Shown here: positions 63,722 through 64,000 of the stretch, piece by piece
How the letters are laid out: the number at the start of each line of letters is the position of its first letter
Position numbering within the stretch: position 1 is the stretch's first letter
Source of the DNA: Nematopogon swammerdamellus
Lineage: Eukaryota; Arthropoda; Insecta; Lepidoptera; Adelidae
DNA: 64,000 nucleotides
Direction of reading: 5' to 3'
Assembly: GCA_946902875.1 (NCBI GenBank)
Contig: OX336345.1
Location: forward strand, 21,855,395 to 21,919,394
Translations under genes and position numbers: made by a program
Notes under the pieces: generated by a model
Seen by the model: the letters and a program-made list of their open reading frames with translations, nothing else
What the model was told of the DNA's origin: nothing
Databases searched by the model: none

Positions 63722-64000
63722 GTAACGGTAGCTTGTGGTGTTTTGATACCCACTCGCAATTTTTGTTTTTCACTTGTGGTTTTTTAAAACTCAACGGCGC
63801 ACACAGGGGTATTTCTCTATTTTAACTGGCCAAAATTAGTTTTGTGTGATTATGGATTCAAAATAATGAGTTTCATGTATTTAAAGTCTAAACTAATGAA
63901 ATTACATATTAAGTAGTGTAAAAATCTTTATTACGTTAAAAAAAAATCAACAATTTATTTGCGATCCCATAATATCGTACATCTCTGCGAATTTTGAAGG
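63722..64000. other. No recognisable gene
   Basis: AT-rich DNA to the end of the window. Confidence 0.4.

Overview
The window is a transposon-crowded stretch of an insect nuclear genome, most likely a moth or butterfly (Lepidoptera). This rests on two genes for cytosolic-type carboxylesterases and on interspersed repeats typical of lepidopteran DNA: the CCACTGCTGGACATAGGCC repeat, CR1/Jockey-like LINE ends, and the repeat bounded by AGGGTTCCGTA and TACGGAACCCT. No species can be named from the sequence alone.

Protein-coding layout: the only confident host genes are two tandem carboxylesterase paralogs, both on the minus strand. Gene 1 spans 48536-51121 and gene 2 spans 59351-62156. Each has three coding exons of identical lengths (132, 1310 and 163 nt), identical intron phases and a 534-residue product. 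The two products are about 91% identical by eye and both keep a complete Ser-Glu-His triad. The introns differ because different transposons landed in them. A proline-rich open stretch made of 27-bp repeats (about 1954-2412, plus) and a short minus ORF near 63485 are weak candidates for terminal exons.

Region by region. 1-690 is a foldback element. 1.4-5 kb holds LINE 3' ends, the proline-rich repeat and a Ty3/gypsy pol remnant. 6.2-6.6 kb is a pentanucleotide satellite. 7.5-10.2 kb holds LINE remnants, including three consecutive GC-rich units that end in related 3' tails. 13.7-14.5 kb is a 41-bp minisatellite. 15.6-16.8 kb holds two neighbouring elements with TTA target duplications (PIF/Harbinger-like). 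20.8-22.9 kb is dense in repeats bounded by CCCCCGAC. 26.3-28.5 kb is a large, nearly perfect palindrome with 948-bp arms. 29.5-29.9 kb is an 84-bp x4 array. 31.7-33.7 kb is a tandem duplication of about 0.97 kb. 35.2-35.8 kb is a broken mariner transposase. 36.5-36.8 kb is a hAT-like MITE. 37.2-39.2 kb holds the best copies of a SINE whose head combines tRNA-like boxes with a 5S rRNA-like segment. 41-48 kb is mixed LINE, SINE and foldback DNA. 48.5-62.2 kb is the esterase pair with TE-filled introns and spacer. 62.4-63.4 kb is a LINE 3' end fused to another palindrome.

The most notable biology is a modular set of SINE-like repeats. One shared central body (around GTAAAACTGTAGGTCCC and CTAGGTGGTAGG) is joined to at least three different 5' heads: a tRNA/5S hybrid, a tRNA Ser/Leu-like head, and a CCGTGTGGGGCCGG head that matches LINE 3' sequence in antisense. 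Two different 3' tails also occur. All assignments come from reading the sequence; no database search was possible.
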